The translations under genes and the position numbers were made by a program. From Prostheceraeus crozeri (lineage: Eukaryota; Platyhelminthes; Polycladida; Euryleptidae), in the NCBI GenBank assembly GCA_907163375.1, contig CAJQUW010008631.1, positions 130,540-194,539 of the forward strand: a stretch of 64,000 bases of DNA. The letters run 5' to 3'. Under the pieces are notes generated by a model. It was not told where the DNA came from. It searched no databases and was given only the letters and a program-made list of their open reading frames with translations. Shown piece by piece: positions 1-13,819 of the stretch (position 1 is the first letter of the stretch; each line of letters opens with the position of its first letter).

Positions 1-875
1 GTATTACTCCATAGTATGTCGATCAATGACGCTGCTTTGCTAATTCATGTTGAGCTGTGCTCTTGTAAGACCGCGAATTTGAACATTATCCTCTTCTACG
101 GTAAGTCTCATTTTGCCTTTTTTAAATTAATATCATAGACCTATATTTGAGTGAGGGAATGTTTCATGCATCCACCATCATCAAATGATACCCAACCGTC
201 GTCACAGATTCCAGTGTCACCTTAAGTGTCGCAAACAGTCATCAGAAGGTATCATGTTGGCCTATTTTGTAGCTTTCCTCTAATTTGAATCATCATAAAC
301 TCGAACGCGAATTACTCTTTTTAACTTTCTTTCAGCTTTCATTCAAATTTATTTATTTTCTGTGAAGCACTTTTACACGGCCAATTTGTGATAATGCAAA
401 TCCTAAACAGATAATCGAGGATATGCCTTCCATAAGAAGCAATAATGTTTAAAACATTTTTTCATAGATTTAATATGTTATAGTCACTTAAATCACAAAT
501 CAATCAACTTGTACAAAATCGAACTTTTTACATGTAATTTTACAGATGGTTGCACAAAGGAGGTGGTGCAAATAGAAAATTTCAGCGACCAGTAGCCATG
601 ATGGACGCTTCGTTCCCACGTACAACTTCCATCGAAAGAAGTTGTCACAGTCACCGAGGCTCACGTGTGTCTCCAGAATAATAATAAATAATAATAAACT
701 ATCTTTGTTGGCATACATTTGGATGCAGTGCGCGCAGTACAATATGAATCACAACAATAACAGACTGAATGCATCAAAAAGAAATAAGTAAAGCTATTAA
801 CAAAATACAAAATATAATAAAGGAGTTAGCAAATCTTTTCGTCCTCGCCATTGACTTCTTCAAAGTCAGCGAGCT
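1..875. other. No recognised gene
   Basis: AT-rich sequence with only short chance reading frames. I see no motif, repeat or RNA gene that I can support. It lies next to the 3' end of the LINE fragments that follow. Confidence 0.6.
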
Positions 876-1335
876 TCAATATGAGGGTATGCGAGAATCG
901 AAAAGAGCTCTTAGTGGGTGATTATCGTTGCTCACTATCTTCTCCAATAAGCGTCTACACATTGCTTCTCCAACAGCGTTGATATCATCCCGGTTCGTCG
1001 AACAGTCTTGAATTAACTTCTCTGCACGTTTTTCTACCTTCAAGAAATCGATTAAATGCATCTTCGCTGCTTTGCAGAAACAGGAAGAGGCATATAACAT
1101 TATTGGTCTAATTACAGCACAGAAGACCCGTCTCATCACATCGCTGCTGCACTTCGATCTCCTTAAATTTCGAAGGATGTACAAATGTTTTGATGCCCTA
1201 TTCGCTGATGTGAGCCTACCATCTCAGATTGTCGGAGTCTGACCCCCAGCATCTTCACTGACTCTACAGTCGGGATGGTGCTGGAGTTAGCAACGATCGG
1301 TTCAAGCTGGAGGTTGCCCTTCGTGGCGATATTCA
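876..1335 (-). mobile_element. CR1/L2-like LINE 3' end fragment
   Basis: Decayed C-terminus of a non-LTR reverse transcriptase, read on the minus strand. Two frames are needed. The upstream one (to about 1330) has an 'IPTVESVKMLGVRL' stretch, the usual sequence after the RT palm. The second (876-1184) has 'RRVFCAVIRPIMLYAS' followed by 'AMCRRLLEKI' and 'HPLRALFDSR', a C-terminal signature of CR1/L2-type elements. No RT catalytic motif is present in this piece. It is fused in frame to the tail of a different LINE at about 1330, which implies template switching or nested insertion. A pseudogene remnant, not an active gene. Confidence 0.7.
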
Positions 1336-3283
1336 CAACTGAGCACAGAAGCAGCCGAAATACGTTGACTCGTTGACCCAGCTCTCGGATGATCAATTCA
1401 GTCGACTGTCCTGGAACACCGGTTGTTTCGAAAATAACCAGCTCAAACCGGTGGAGCGCAGAGATCCTAGCATTTCTTGTGTTTGGCGGTTTCGGCTTTG
1501 TTTGGCAGCAGAAGGGGGAGATGGCGTAGTCAATGATAGCAGTTGCACAGATGTCAACACAAGAATCCCAAACGAGAGCCCATACTGAAAGGGAAAGTCG
1601 TGATGCCGTCCGCACGATAACCATCATGGCGATCCATTCCGACTTATTCCAAGATGGCGGGAATGACAGCCTTTCCCAGCGATCTTCGAAGGATTTCGTT
1701 GAGCCAAGAATGCCGTGGTCCTCTACCAGCGCTTCTCTTGCAAGATAGTGGATGCAGTCATTTTCTGTCAACCATTTCGCCCCACTTGCAGGGATGTGGA
1801 GCGCACTCACATTGGCAATACCAATGCGGAAGGATTGATTGTCCAGAAAAGTACCCACATTTGGCAGGGGGACAGCGTTTGACCAGGCTCCTGAATGGCG
1901 ATACGAGCTTTGATGATACACGCCACGGAAAATTGGCTGGATCCATCTGCAAGCTGATGAAGCCTGTGGGTACACGAGATGTCATCCCATGACGACTGAA
2001 GGCTTTTTGAGGTCGTCGGATGGCAGCGGTAAAATCAGGTTTCGCCAGGCATTTAGACCAATGGAGAGAATAGAACCAGAAGATGTATCAGGGAAGTTAG
2101 AAAGAATCCTCGAGACAAATGATTTTGTAAATTGAGACGACGCAAGAAAGGCTGGGAGAGCAACATCACCTGTAATACAAAGGCCTAAACCACCATATCT
2201 TGCGGGAAGCGGGCCTGAGCCCATCCCTCGTCATCGAAGGTCACGTTGCAGTTTCAGCACACTGCCGTAAGAAAACGTCAAATTCAGCTAACGATTCAGG
2301 AAGAGGATAACAAGGCGAATATCCTAAGTTGTAGCAGAGGCGAGGAATTGAAAGCGCATTTCTCAAAAGGAAGAACGTTGGGTGAGCATCAAGTTGAGCT
2401 AAGCGCCCAATTAACATCTGCAAACCGTTACACCTGTTGGATGAAGCCGAAGCCATTAAAATTGGCAATATACATGTAGGTGAATGGTGAACCGAGAAGT
2501 TGCAAATATTCTGTAGAAGAAACTGTAACACCAGAAAAAATCTCGTTAATCCTGTTGACGATTTCAATAAAAGACTGTTCTGAAAAAGCAAGATTAACAA
2601 CTTCCGACATGCTAGGGTTCATTGAAAGTCCAATACTTGATAAAGTTGGAATTAAGGTAATGAGATCCCAAATGACAGTGTCAATAGGACCGGCTATGGT
2701 GGCATCATCAAGATACCAAACATTGAAAGGAGACTTGACGCTTTGAGCAACTTTATCAATTGACACAGAAAATAGAGGGTGCCCTAATGGGTCACCTTCC
2801 TGAACACCGCACTCTGAATTAATGGTAATGTTACCAAAGACCAAACTTGAGGCAGAACCGAAAGAAGGGCAGATGAGCGGATAAAGTGATTTAATACGTT
2901 CACGACAAGCCTGAAGAGCCACATCACGATGAATACTGTTGAAAGCATCTATAATATCAATCTCAACCATCACATGTGGATTGAGAGAGTTGATTTTGAA
3001 TTCTACGTAAAAGCGAGCAGCATGAACGACAGCTTTACAACCTCCTGATGCTCCGACTCCCAATTGAATATGTTGGAGTTCATTACCTAATTTGGAACTC
3101 ACCGAGCGAAACCCTATGTTCGCTGCCAACCGACGGAATTATGTTGCCCGCGGCAATAGAACGAATGCCGCCATCGCCTTTTCTCAAGGCTGTTAAATTC
3201 GCAGGAAAGAATGAAGCACGGGCAAATTCTGACCTCTGAGAAAAAAATTTACCAACTTGGTAACAGCCCAAAGGAGAGGACAA
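1336..3283 (-). mobile_element. Non-LTR retrotransposon with RT core, frameshifted
   Basis: Minus-strand LINE carrying reverse transcriptase and a C-terminal region. The RT block (2428-3129) shows 'QLGVGASGGCKAVVHAAR', the first catalytic Asp in 'EIDIIDAFNS', the 'GVQEGDPLGHPLFSVSI' motif, and a YLDD catalytic box ('WYLDDATIAG'). The N-terminal side (3083-3283, 'GGIRSIAAGNIIPS') is in another frame, so there is a frameshift near 3120. Downstream pieces in shifted frames carry 'ARYGGLGLCI' (1982-2224) and a terminal domain ending 'FETTGVPGQSTELIIREL' (1163-1975). This terminal domain is typical of invertebrate LINEs with a nuclease-like C-terminus. At least three frame breaks make it inactive, although the RT core itself is uninterrupted. 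The 5' part is missing. Confidence 0.85.
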
Positions 3284-4479
3284 CCGGAGTCACCGATTCG
3301 GAAGGAAACTGTTAAAAATTGTATAAAACTGTTTACGATGCCTAATGCTGTTAGCAATAAACTGTTTACGATCCATTCACATGACTAGAATTGTGCAAAA
3401 TAAGGCATTCGAACACAACATCCAACAGTTTGTTTTGTGCTTGAAACATACCGGTATTATGACATCGAATATTGATGTAAACAAAACTTGAGGCTCTCAG
3501 CACTACGTGTGATGAATCAAATTTAAATCTCGCTTTTAAAATGACATTGAGTTAAAACCAGGTGCGAGTGCAGAATGAACATTTTTTGCGTCATGTATAC
3601 TCTTATATACATGTAGGCCTAATATACACTCAACAATTCAGTTTAAACTGTTATTACCTAACAAACAGAAAAAATTCAAAGGTAATTGTAAAATGCAGAC
3701 AACCCGAAGTTTCACCTCAAAATTAAGCCTGTCAAAATTGTTTTTCTTTTAGACTACCCTGTAAGAGCAGCCATTTCCAGAGGATTCCCCTATCTATCAC
3801 AGCCACCTACTACTACAGTTTGGCCTCAATCGGTCACTTACTCACCGGCTGACACGACGAAAGCCTTTGCTCGGTCAGAAAATGTTTAATGTATTTTATA
3901 GGCTGCATTTTTCATATTTGCCTGTATTCACATGTTTTGGCAAATTATTTGGCGTGTCAACAGATGAGTAGGCGACCGATTGAGACCACCTCTAGGAGCA
4001 CCTGCAAGAATCTTCTATAAAGTATGGATTGCCCCTGTCGATTTGTCTAAAAATAATCTGAGCATAACTAGAAAGGAAAAAAGTGACTAGCTTTCGAATG
4101 AGCCTACTTAATTAAGTGATTGTCTAATTCGCGGCAGTGCAAAAAGCAATATACAGAAGATGATTCCAAACTCCATATATTTCCTTTACATTGAGCTTCC
4201 AAACAGTTTGGCACTGTTTAGCCAATTCTCAGATAGATTCGTAGATAAGTTTGTTTACATCCGGGCAATAACTTACAACCATGATTCGTTCACAACTATA
4301 GACAACACTTTCATGATCATCAAATTAGTTCGTCTTTACGCATGATTATGATAAAATACGATTAAGTTTAAATGGCCTCAAAAGAACGCACAAGCACGAT
4401 CTTTCTCATAGCAGACCTGCCAACATTAGTAGATTCATTTTGTTTGGACTGTGTTCATGTATAGATACTTCTGTCGGTA
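3284..4479. other. Intergenic, holds one fold-back MITE
   Basis: No gene recognised. The stretch contains an inverted-repeat MITE (listed separately) and a short match to the terminal sequence 'CAGACCTGCCAAC' at about 4412, shared with the MITE at 51 kb. Confidence 0.5.
3821..3989. mobile_element. Fold-back MITE, ~35 bp imperfect arms
   Basis: The left arm (3821-3855) begins TGGCCTCAATCGGTCACTTA. The right arm (3954-3989) is its imperfect reverse complement, ending in CGACCGATTGAGACCACC. The ~100 bp spacer is AT-rich and non-coding. This is the size and form of a miniature inverted-repeat element; I could not fix a target-site duplication. Confidence 0.5.
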
Positions 4480-5110
4480 TAGGGCAACCTTTAAGATGCT
4501 CAGCGATGCGAATGTCAAAATGGCTAACCTGGCCTACCGGGAGTAAAGAGAGTTGGAAGTTGCTTCTTTGCATTCTTTTAAACTTCAGGTCTTTCGAACC
4601 ATGCTGAAAGCTTGTTCTGCATCAGCATTACTGAGAAGAATGGCTAAATTTCCCATAGCCGCTTGCATGTTTTGAGAGTCCTCAGACCATTTGTAACGGA
4701 AGAGAAGCTTTTCACCGTGTTATGATCCTTTCTCTCATTCTTTATGGTACACTTCTATTCGGCAGTGTTTTCAATCCGATCTCGCTCAAACTTCATCGGG
4801 TGTTGAAACGCGTGCGTCAAATCATCTGTGAAAACAACTGCAACTGTGAATGATCAATGATGCCTTGTTTGAGTTCTCTTCGTGAAAACTTTGATATTGA
4901 GACATTTAAGAAAGTGTGAATTCTCGGTTCATGCACTACATCCTCTTTTATTAAACCAACCTGTTACAGAGCATTATCGTCTTCCTTATTGCTCAACCGT
5001 GAAACATTCGAAATCGTTTTTTCCTGATGAATGTAAATTATGTAATGCGAAGCTATGACATTTTATCATCTGTGAAAGTACTAATGAAATTTCTGATTTT
5101 CATTTCTTCA
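4480..5110 (+). mobile_element. LINE 3' end remnant
   Basis: The plus-strand translation around 4700-4850 gives 'LILYGTLLFGSVFNP' then 'RVLKRVRQIIC', matching the region after the RT of CR1/Jockey-like LINEs. Stops and frameshifts are frequent. It precedes a second, longer LINE in the same orientation and may be an older copy of a related family. Confidence 0.5.
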
Positions 5111-5429
5111 ATATAGTGCCCATCATTATTATATTAATCACTGCGAGCTTCCCGTAGGGTCGGCAACCAACTACTGGATTTTTCCATAAACGAGGTTGAT
5201 ACCAGACTTCATCACACCAGAGAACATCGGCCACGGGAAGTGAAAAAGTTTGATATCACCGAAAACCATCCATGAGCTCCTTCAAGGAATAGACGTCGGG
5301 ATTCGCGCATGGAAGAATTCCACATCGGAAAGAGTATTCACTGTTCGAAGATGGCAATCCGCAACTTTAGCACCTCATCTTCTAAAGGGAACATTTCCAT
5401 GTGTGTTCCACAGCAGTCGCATATAATTT

Positions 5430-7790
5430 GCGGATTTACTCGTAGACTTCTGCTTAGTGACGAAATCGATGATAATTTTTATCTATTGATGATTATTGTA
5501 CATTTCGCCACGATCGTTTTTCTGGAAATGGTGATGGAATTCTGTGTTGCGTCAAAAACACTTATTCTGCCTCAGTTATTGATTTTTCCGTTGAAATTCC
5601 TGTGGTTTTGCAGTCTATAGAACATTTGTGTCTTTATATGGAGGAGTTGTTGCTGGCCCTGATTATAATACATCACCCATTTTGGAATAATCCCAATGCT
5701 CATGATGACGCAATAAATCACCTCAGATCAATCGTTGACACCATCATGATTAGATTCGGTTCTTCCAAGCGTCTCATTATAACCGGCGATTTCAATAACT
5801 TGCGTAATTATACCGTAACCATTGAGAATTTGATGCAGGCAACTCACATCGTCGACTTCGCGATCCGTGGACTAAGTGCGTTTGGCCAAATTTATTTGAA
5901 TTTCAATATAGATAAAAAGCCTGTCAAGTTGCCACCCATCGGTCCGGCCGACCATAATATGGTGCTGTGGAGACCCATGTCCGAAACGCGAGTTACTTCA
6001 ACAAAGAAGAAAGTAGGAAAGTCTTCAAAATCAAATATAGCAAAATTCCGCCACCAATAATCTTTTGATTGGCTTTTACGCTATTTTCTCGTTATTTGAT
6101 TTATACTTCCCCTCTTCCCCTACCAGACAGTTAAATTCCGTTCAGACGATCCTAGCTGGATGGATGCACGTCTCAAAATTAAGATCGACAACCCTGATGC
6201 TGCCTTCCGCAATGGGCGAATGAGGAAATGCCATCGTCTGTGAGAAGTTCGCAGTTGCATCAATTATTTAAAGCGTAATTATGTTAATAATGCAATATCT
6301 TCGAAGTCTCCACGAAAAATCTGGAACTCAATCCGCGAAGTCGGTAACTTCCGCAAGTCATCGTCCTTCACTAATATATCTCCAGCTGATTTCAGTGATT
6401 ATTTTGACTGTTTCAAACGTCGGAAAATTCTATCGATCCACTTCTGTTTATGACTCAAACTGCACATTGTCTATGCTGATTACGGAGTCTGATGTCTATT
6501 CACAACTGCGGAGCACCTCCGGTACTTCATGTAGACCGGATGGCCTACCCCCTGGGTTTTCCGTGAAAATGTCGACCTACTGTGCTCATCGACCTACTTA
6601 TCTCATCAACTGGAGTACTGAATCTCAATGTATTCTTCTTTGTTTCAAATCTGCAAACAAGTTTCCGATACTCAAATGCTCTAATCCTACTGGACTTCCT
6701 GAGTATATACCTGTCTCCTTACTGCCGGTCTTGTCCAAAATTCTAGAGCGCGTAATTTCTTTTATCATTCCACGTATGAAGAGCATCGTGAGCAATTCGC
6801 AGTTTGCGTATATTCCTAGACCGGGCTGTGGAATAACTTCTGCTCATGTCCTAGCACAGCATGAAGTCCTTCAGTTCTTGGACTACAGTCCCGGATGTGT
6901 CGTGTGTCGACAAATCTGTCGATTTATCAAAGGCTTTTGACAAGCTTCCACACAGCGTTATTTTGAATGCTTGTAGCAAGTTCGGTCTTGCTCAGAATTT
7001 AGTCAATTGGATATCGTCTTTCTTATGTGGCAGATTTCAACGTGTTATTGCCAATGGACTTGAGTCAAAATGGAGTGGTATTCCCATTGGAGTTCCACAA
7101 AGCAGCGTCCTGGGACCAGTGCTCTTTCTTTGTTCTCGACGTAGCGAGTATGCTGACGACATGCTGTTCCAACATTTCCTGAAGTCTTCTTCGAAAGACA
7201 ATCTTCAGTTGGTATGCGATAATCTTGTACTCTAGTCCAGATCGTATCAACTTCCCACAAATGAATCCAAAGTGTCGTGATGGAAGTAAGAACTAAATCT
7301 GATTTAACAACATCAAATATTCTTATCTCTGATAACCACCTTCTCCTGGAAGTTGAGCATATTCCATTCCTTGGAGTCACTTTCTTCAACAACTTAAACT
7401 GGAACGTGCCAAGCTTGTCAAAAAAGCTTCGAAGCGAATTTTCATTATTCGACATTCACGCCGGTCAGGATGTCCAGTTAATGCAATGATCACTTCATAT
7501 ATTGCTTTCATCCGCTCTGTCTCAACATACGTCCTTCCTTCTTCCTGCAATATCCCTACGCATCTATTAAATGCATTGATGCGAGTTGATTTCGGATAAT
7601 TTGTGATGATACACCAGATGATATCCTTACGAGTGTTTTGACTACGTCAGGTGACAGACTATTGTGATATTTAAAAACGATGATCATATTCTTCGACCAT
7701 GGTTTATCACAGTTATCACATCTACTCGCCGGGCATCTAGTCCTTATGCACCTTCTGCACCAACTGTTTGTTTCAAGAACTTTCATTAAA
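5430..7790 (+). mobile_element. CR1/Jockey-type LINE: endonuclease + RT, decayed
   Basis: Plus-strand non-LTR element, 5' truncated. The APE-type endonuclease part (about 5430-6060) shows 'LIITGDFNNL' and 'PPIGPADHNMVLWRP', holding the expected GDFN and DHN-type motifs. The RT (6281-7235) shows 'PDGLPPG', 'PVSLLPVLSKILERVI', 'SQFAYIPRPGCG', 'VDLSKAFDKLPH' and 'GVPQSSVLGPVLF', then a degraded YADD box ('EYADDML'). Later residues 'IPFLGVTFFNNLNWN' (7277-7489) are the post-palm segment. Frames change near 6890 and again before 7277, so it is a dead copy. The last part (7490-7790) still reads as LINE C-terminus with stops. Confidence 0.85.
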
Positions 7791-9338
7791 TTTTATAAAT
7801 AGCATTTTTATGTCGCCTTTATCATTCTTCTCAATTGCTGCTTCGTGTTTCTTACTAACATCGATTTTTTTTATTTTGCAATGTACCGGTACTCTCAGAG
7901 TTCTACCGAGACAATAAAGACCCTATCATTATGATTGGTGTGAATGTTTCAGTCTGGACAGCCTGTTTCAGGCGCGACAAGGATAGCCATAGCAAGGAAA
8001 AAAATTACGCAGTGTTAACCCAAAACTTGGTCATCATAATGGTAAATTTCGATGTAAAATGGAGCAAATAGTATCATGAGAAACATCTACTCCTGGGCAC
8101 ATCAGGTAGCAAAAATTTCACGGCGAGACCGGGACAGTTGGCAGCCCTGTCATAGTTACAGAGCTAATCATGAAAAACGGATCACATCATTATGTCGAAT
8201 TTCAATTGATTTTCATGCTTTCCAATCACGTCTCATATCAGCGGGACATAAATTGCACGAGAATGATCAACAGCCTACACTGTCTTTAATTGACGCAGGA
8301 TTAACGGTCCTCTTCATATGATCCTCAATATTCAACCTCACCCCTGCAAAGTGAACTAGATATTCAAAAATTTCTTCAGCCTCCTGTCAATGATGGAGCA
8401 GAAGTGACAACCTGATGCCCAATTTGTAGATGCATAGAATGTGCTGACATTTTTCCTCTAATAAGGTAAACCTAATATAATATGCTCTAGACTCGACCCA
8501 TCCAAATGCCATTTATTTTGCACCAAAGTGGCAGAAACAATTCAAGCGGCTAGATCACACTCGATACATTGAGCAGGTTGATGTGATCTCTAAGTTTTAC
8601 AAGTTATGTAAGGTCTCACGCGCTACACATGTGAAAAGGTAATCATTGTTTTTAAATGCAAAAAATTATGTTAGTAGTATGATTACTTTAATGATAAAAG
8701 ATACTTCGGCAATGGTTGCAATCGTAGAAATCTGACTTTTCGCCTTGTTTGAGTTCCTGAGTCCTGGAATGCACAATAGCTACTTGCTGACCGTCGATTT
8801 ATCCGATCATTTAGACACTGACCTCGGTGAAGGTTACTAGATCGTAGGAAGAATCAAACTGCTGAAAAAAAACAACTGGAGATTCATAAAGGTGATCAAC
8901 TGCAAGTTATTTCAACAAATGACTTCTATGCATAAATTGAAATTATATCGACTGTGAATATCTACAAGGGGTGCTGAAAAGCTGCCAAAAAATTTCCCAT
9001 GGCCAACCACTGGAAGTCAGCATCGTTCAGTTGCCGCAATCATGACAACACAGGTCAACGACGCACAATTGTTTTCAGTGTCCACATAACACTATAAAGT
9101 GTCGAACTTCTATGGTAATGACGGTTGAATAACACCATGGTGAACTATGTGGAAAGGACACAGCCTAAGTCAATTAATAAAATGCAAATTTATGATTATG
9201 GATGTTGGGCATGTTGGACAAGAGATTGTGAAGCATGCAACCTTCAACCAAGCTACAACTAAGCCGACGGATCGAACCTGACAAATGTTGACAACACAGC
9301 GATGATTTATAACTTTACTATATTACACAACATGGTGA

Positions 9339-9382
9339 CAACCGTAGCCATCGGATTAATAATGTAATCCGATGTCTATGGT
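9339..9382. repeat. Hairpin, ~20 bp arms
   Basis: The arm ending CCATCGGATTA is followed after 6 bases by the near-complement TAATCCGATG. Two or three mismatches lie in the outer part. Probably the collapsed end of a small inverted-repeat element. Confidence 0.4.
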
Positions 9383-12300
9383 TACAACCACATATTGATA
9401 AAGTGATTCAACATTTAGCTTACCTAGCGTTTATCCACATCATCCAAGTGATGATTTTCTTGAATTCTCACTTGACATTGCATTAGTAAACTAGCCAATT
9501 CAATTGAGGATCATGATGAAATTGAACACTTGACTAGAGCAAATGACTAGTTGACTTGCCAACCAGACTTTGCTACTTACTCAATAGAAATAAAATCAGA
9601 GAACATGCGTGCAACCAAGTAGAAGCCTTTTATGAATAGGAAAAATTTCTATTTTCCTTTCAGTTGCACTGTCGGAAACAATTGAAATATGTCATATTTT
9701 TCGAAAGTTATTGAAAGAAGAAAATATAATATTTAGCTCGATTGTCATGGCATTTTACTTTCATAGAAAAGTTGATTACATATATTACCCACAAAGACAA
9801 ACAAAAATATTTTTCTTTTTTTTCCATTTTTCTGTTGGCTTAGATATACAGACTCAAGGAAATTTTATCTTCATACCTTAATCACAGTTTAATGTGCTGT
9901 TTAACATGCACATCATGTGCTTCATTATATTCCATCCATGAGTCTATCTGATTCTATTCTTGCTTGTGCCTGCTATTTGAATATTATTGGCATCTGCTTG
10001 CTGTCTCTGCGACTTAGGGTGCCGTTTTGAAAAAGGTTTTCAAGGAAAACCTGAATATCGGGTGACCCACATGCATTACTTCAATCTATTCATATGCAAA
10101 CGTTTACATGCAAGACAAGCAATTATATATAATGTAGCCTTCTGTACACGGACATGTGCAAAAGTTCGCCTTAAATCAAATTATGCTCCGCATGCATTTT
10201 GTATTGATGTAGGCCCCACATATCAAAAACTCTACACATCAACAAATTGAAAAAATTAAATGATAGCTTGCTTATGAAGAATTCCACAATTATAATCCAA
10301 ACATTGAGCACATGCAAGTGTAGATCACGACAACGTTTCATTTCATAAAATTCATCAAAATCATAGAAATGTTGTTTTGATGAAAGTTCGATAAACAGAT
10401 AATTTTTTTCAATTACTTTCGAATCACATTTCCAATCAATCCAATCCAACGATCTGAAAATTCACCCAAAATTTGTCAAAGTGCATCTGATTCAATCGAA
10501 AGTTGTCCTATTTCAGCAACACTATTCAAATTCCTTGGTTGAATAGTGGATATAAGCATCCTCAGCGGTTCTGCATTTGTCTCTGTATAACTGCGTGTGA
10601 TTCGATGGCAAAAACAGTTGCTGCCCAATTGCCCCGCATTCTCTATCCCGACAATGTTATTCAGCCCACCAAGTTGATAGCCTCATGTTTGTAGCATTGA
10701 AGCTGATAGTATACATGGCTGCCATTCAAAGACGAGGTCCCAATAAACGCACCTAAGTGCTATTGTTGCTAAATTTTAGAGGAGACGTCCAAGAAACTAG
10801 AAGTGGAAGCAAAATTGACGCTGATTTGTTTATTACATCTACTTTGGTATCAAACCGAATTATAAGCCGTAAAGCAGTTTAATTATCATAAAAATCGATG
10901 GAATTAATGAACAACTTACACAGAAAACAAATACGCATTCAGGGAATACCGTGAATACGATACACGCAACGCCACTGTGCAGTCTGATTCGAATCGTAAC
11001 TTGTTTCTTTATATGCATCCGTATTTCGTGCAGAGTTATCTTTCAAATTTGATTCTAGGAGAAACTACGATCTTCAAAATTTGCAGTTTGTTCCGCAATG
11101 TCAAATCTTAATTACTGCAATCAATGCAATCGTAGGAATCTTCGTGTGGCAATTATGAAAGTTGATGAACTATGAAGCTTGAATAGTAATTTTCTCAGAG
11201 ACTTCATAAATGTCAGTGCCTGGGAAGTTTTTAGATTACAAAAATTGAATCGCTAGTTGCAACTATTTTGAAGCTTACGAAAGGGAATGTAATTCTATGT
11301 GTAGTTGAAAGGGATTGCGCGGTCGGCGCGATCATGGATTATTTCAAATTTCTTTCAAAAGAGCTTAAAACATCAAATTGATCAAACTTGCTTTTTTGTG
11401 AAGACCTAGAAAGATTTATGACTCTTTGATTTGCGACCTGAAAACTGGCTACTGTAACATCGGCGCTATGAAGACATCATGCTTCAACCAATGCCAAATG
11501 AGAACTTCAAATTTATTGAAAAGTGTGTGAGCCTCACTTCCACCTAATTGACACAGCGGTAGCAGTTTGTGCTCGATCACCCTTTCTGTCCGCAGAATGG
11601 TTTGACCATAAGTTGAAATCCTACTTCATCAATTGAATTATATAGCAAAACTTGTTCATATACATCATGCTACTAATTTACAATAATCAGTAGCCAGAAT
11701 TTACAAATTTGAGCTGTAATTATTTATGTCAGTGATGAAAAATAGAGGCATTTTACATAAGTAACATACAGTACTAAAGTACATAAGTTACATACAGTAA
11801 GTGAGTGATAATAATCATAATGGCTAATGATGCAAACAAACGGCTGGCATCTGTTTGACCACCCAATCTCTTGACAGTGAAAATTATCCAATTCTGCATA
11901 ATAAGTTGAAATACACCTGCATTATCACTTTTAACACGAAGCGCTAGGTGACTGTGAGAGTTGCAACTTTGAAATCATACAAATTAACAACGAGTAAAAG
12001 AACGTTACCATTTTAAATGCTTAAATACTTTGAAAACATAATTCACTTCAATGAATATTTCCAGTGTGGGAATATTACAAAATCACAAATGTGCTCGACC
12101 AGTTTTTAGCAAAGACAAAGACTATGAGCTACGACTTTCAGAGCATGCTTCAGAGCGTCTAGTGAAACAAGTAAGCTTATTTTGATAAGTGCTCTCATAT
12201 TTGAATATTTCCGTACACATGTAGCATGTCAAGACTCTTCAATAAACTAGCAATGACAGCAACATTCAAAGAGGATTCATGCGATGTTTTCCTAATTTTT

Positions 12301-13143
12301 TGCATTAAATTTATGTAGGTGCGAGTGAAATAGCGAGTACATGGATAACAACACTCTGAGCGTCATTCTGATGGTCTACACCAAAGACATTGGATAATGT
12401 GCATTATCTTTGGTCTACACCTAATTTTCAAGCTTACTTCGCCGAACGAGAGCTGAAACAGTTCTCATACTAGGTAGGTAGTAGGTTTGATAGAAATATG
12501 AATTGGACTAGTGAACATATATCTCCAGAGCGCAAGATTATCATGCGAGAGCTGGTTTGCAATAAAGCAATGATAGGTTGATATGAATGTCAGTTTATGT
12601 AGTAGCAGTCTCGTCGTTATGTCGGTCTTTTCACTTTTTCGTAGGTCCATCTCAATCATTGTTGTCAGACAATCATTGAATGAAGTGGACCACTCCTGGT
12701 CCATTTTCCCCACATGAATTTTCGTCAGGAAATGCAGTTCCACGCACTGCTGCCCTATAAACATACATGTAAGTATCAAAACTCAAAGCCTTGTTTGGGT
12801 GTTGGCGCCAGTCAGATGCGGCAGTCGGAAGTCGGTCATCCTGCTGATGAGCCCCGTGCATCAGGCTTATATTTCATCAAGTAGGCTAGTACAAAAAATA
12901 CTTTTATTGCATATTATTATTGCTTCCTTTTCAGTCAATTAGCGAACTTTTGCGATGGCATGACTTGTATTTCATATGAATGAACGCTACAATGAAAAGT
13001 AATTTTCAGGAACTGGAGGATGTTTTTTATGTTGTAAAAATAGATTTATTTTCCTAATCAATAAATGGCAGACATTGTCAATTTGCACTAAATATTTCAC
13101 GCGAGGAGTTGGACGTGAGTTACATAATATAGCTTGCCTTATA

Positions 13144-13171
13144 AGGTCTGTCTGTAAAATAGCACAGACCT
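13144..13171. repeat. Short hairpin AGGTCTGT/ACAGACCT
   Basis: Eight paired bases around a 12-base loop in AT-rich sequence with no gene near. A transcriptional role cannot be told from sequence. Confidence 0.3.
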
Positions 13172-13819
13172 AATCGTCATTAGGCCTAGCTACCTGCTTT
13201 GTTATGAAAAATAGATATATCTTCATCGGTACATGTCATTTCGGATAGTCTGCTTGTGTACCTCGAAATTCAATCTTGCTATACCTTGAGCTGAACTTCA
13301 TTGTGATCGATTGAAATTATAATAATGATTTTGAGGGAGCCGCAAGCGGATGCTGCAAAGGAACATGAGCGAAAGCTTGCGTTACTTTTACGTTCAACAT
13401 CAGTTCTATTGGGCCATATAACTAACTCAAATTTAGGATGTAACCAGTTGCGTTTGCAAAAGCTTATGAAAAATGATCACACATGTCCGCAGGCCAGCAT
13501 GCGTTTTCATGGAATCAGTAGAAAATCCTTTTATCAGTTGAAGTGCACGTAAAACATACCGCTAGGCTACCTAAAAGAAACGACACTATTTTAGAAAGAT
13601 TTCCCTTTTAAAAATTATTTCGCAATTTTGCAAGTGGAGTATCAGCAAAAAATGACTTGAATGAACATCAAATAAGCTGAACCTCTTGTGCGAAATGTCT
13701 CCTCTAGCATCTCCGCTGGGAGACCATATAAGACAATTATTAAGACAATCAGAATAATAATTTAGCCAATTATTATTCTCTAGGAACGATAGTAGTAAGC
13801 AAGTGACAAACACTCGACC

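Larger units (their letters stand above)
7791..13790. other. 6 kb AT-rich interval without a recognised gene
   Basis: Only short, unconserved-looking reading frames on either strand. Short hairpins occur at 9339-9382 and 13144-13171. A short match to the 51 kb MITE end ('GTTGGCAG') is near 8136. I see no tRNA, rRNA or coding motif. Confidence 0.5.

Noticed and set aside
7556-7786. Minus-strand Cys-rich protein
   Set aside because: The plus strand here continues LINE C-terminal sequence; the Cys pattern matches no zinc domain.
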